20,829 nt of DNA. It comes from a virus. Below are positions 20,737 to 20,829 of this stretch, in pieces. Position numbers and translations under genes: made by a program. Location: positions 1 to 20,829 of IMG/VR virus record IMGVR_UViG_3300025087_001861; one strand, given 5' to 3'. Each line of letters begins with the position of its first letter. Position 1 is the first letter of the stretch. The notes below the pieces were generated by a model that was not told where the DNA came from, did not search any database, and saw nothing but the letters and a program-made list of their open reading frames with translations.

Positions 20737-20829
20737 TCAGACCGCCGTGGCCGCGCTGCCCGTAATCCACTTATAGTCAAGCACACCGTACGCGTAGGAC
20801 GCGGACGACTTCGCCATCCAATCTTCGGT
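20737..20829 (-). CDS. C-terminal 30 residues of a virion protein, possibly the major capsid protein (partial)
   Basis: The minus-strand frame is open from the window edge to a TGA at 20737-20739 and reads TEDWMAKSSASYAYGVLDYK followed by WITGSAATAV. Such an ending (A-x-YGV-x-D...T-G-S-A-x-x-x-V) is common at the end of major capsid proteins, and the location upstream of neck and fibre genes fits, but 30 residues cannot settle it. The gene begins outside the window. Confidence 0.6.
   Translation of the reverse strand, partial: TEDWMAKSSASYAYGVLDYKWITGSAATAV

Noticed and set aside
1-20829. tRNA or rRNA genes and use of TGA as a sense codon
   Set aside because: I saw no tRNA-like cloverleaf or T-arm sequence by eye; TGA ends several genes at tight junctions (for example 2207, 6089, 9321), so it is a stop here.

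Overview
The window looks like part of a tailed-phage (Caudoviricetes) genome or prophage: a long run of tightly packed virion genes on the minus strand, a lysis cassette, and a short convergent operon of tiny genes on the plus strand. No tape-measure protein is evident, and a large helical internal-virion-type protein sits beside a beta-rich 482-residue protein of the size and position of a short-tailed phage stabilisation protein, so a podovirus-like particle is the best guess. The host cannot be named. TGA, TAG and TAA are all used as stops, which argues against hosts that recode TGA. Almost no gene has a Shine-Dalgarno sequence, which points to a host with SD-independent initiation or to a phage using another signal.

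Layout, in transcription order of the minus strand (right to left): C-terminus of an upstream virion gene, possibly the major capsid protein (20737-20829); a free-standing HNH endonuclease with its own candidate promoter (20210-20665); a structured leader; a 927-residue repetitive beta-solenoid virion protein; a small helical ORF; a 189-residue beta protein; a 262-residue coiled coil; a 671-residue fibre-like protein with a C-terminal tip domain; a 109-residue unknown; a 228-residue beta-sandwich protein; a 112-residue zinc-finger protein; a 483-residue adaptor-like protein; the 482-residue stabilisation-like protein; a 427-residue tail-spike/lectin-like protein; a 357-residue helical protein with two N-terminal repeats; a 280-residue LysM protein; a 1292-residue internal protein with a zincin motif; a 69-residue coiled-coil/membrane protein; an M23 endopeptidase; and an 87-residue holin-like protein. 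A bidirectional terminator (973-1001) separates this block from the plus-strand operon (1-826), whose genes overlap by 4 bases or lie a few bases apart.

The late genes together describe head completion and neck (adaptor, stabiliser), adhesion (several beta-rich fibres), DNA ejection with cell-wall binding (LysM and zincin proteins) and lysis (membrane proteins plus M23 peptidase).

The most unusual signal is at translation starts. Every one of 20 assignable ATG starts, on both strands, is preceded directly by T (UAUG), while recognisable SD sequences are nearly absent. Other points worth a look are: three candidate leaderless promoters; two ORFs that seem to lack a standard start but have T-ATA or T-ATC at the expected place; an AT-rich block carrying the zincin motif inside the GC-rich 1292-residue gene; a G-I-x-A-G repeat protein split by a -1 frame change at an A7 run; and a C2H2-type zinc finger in the structural operon.
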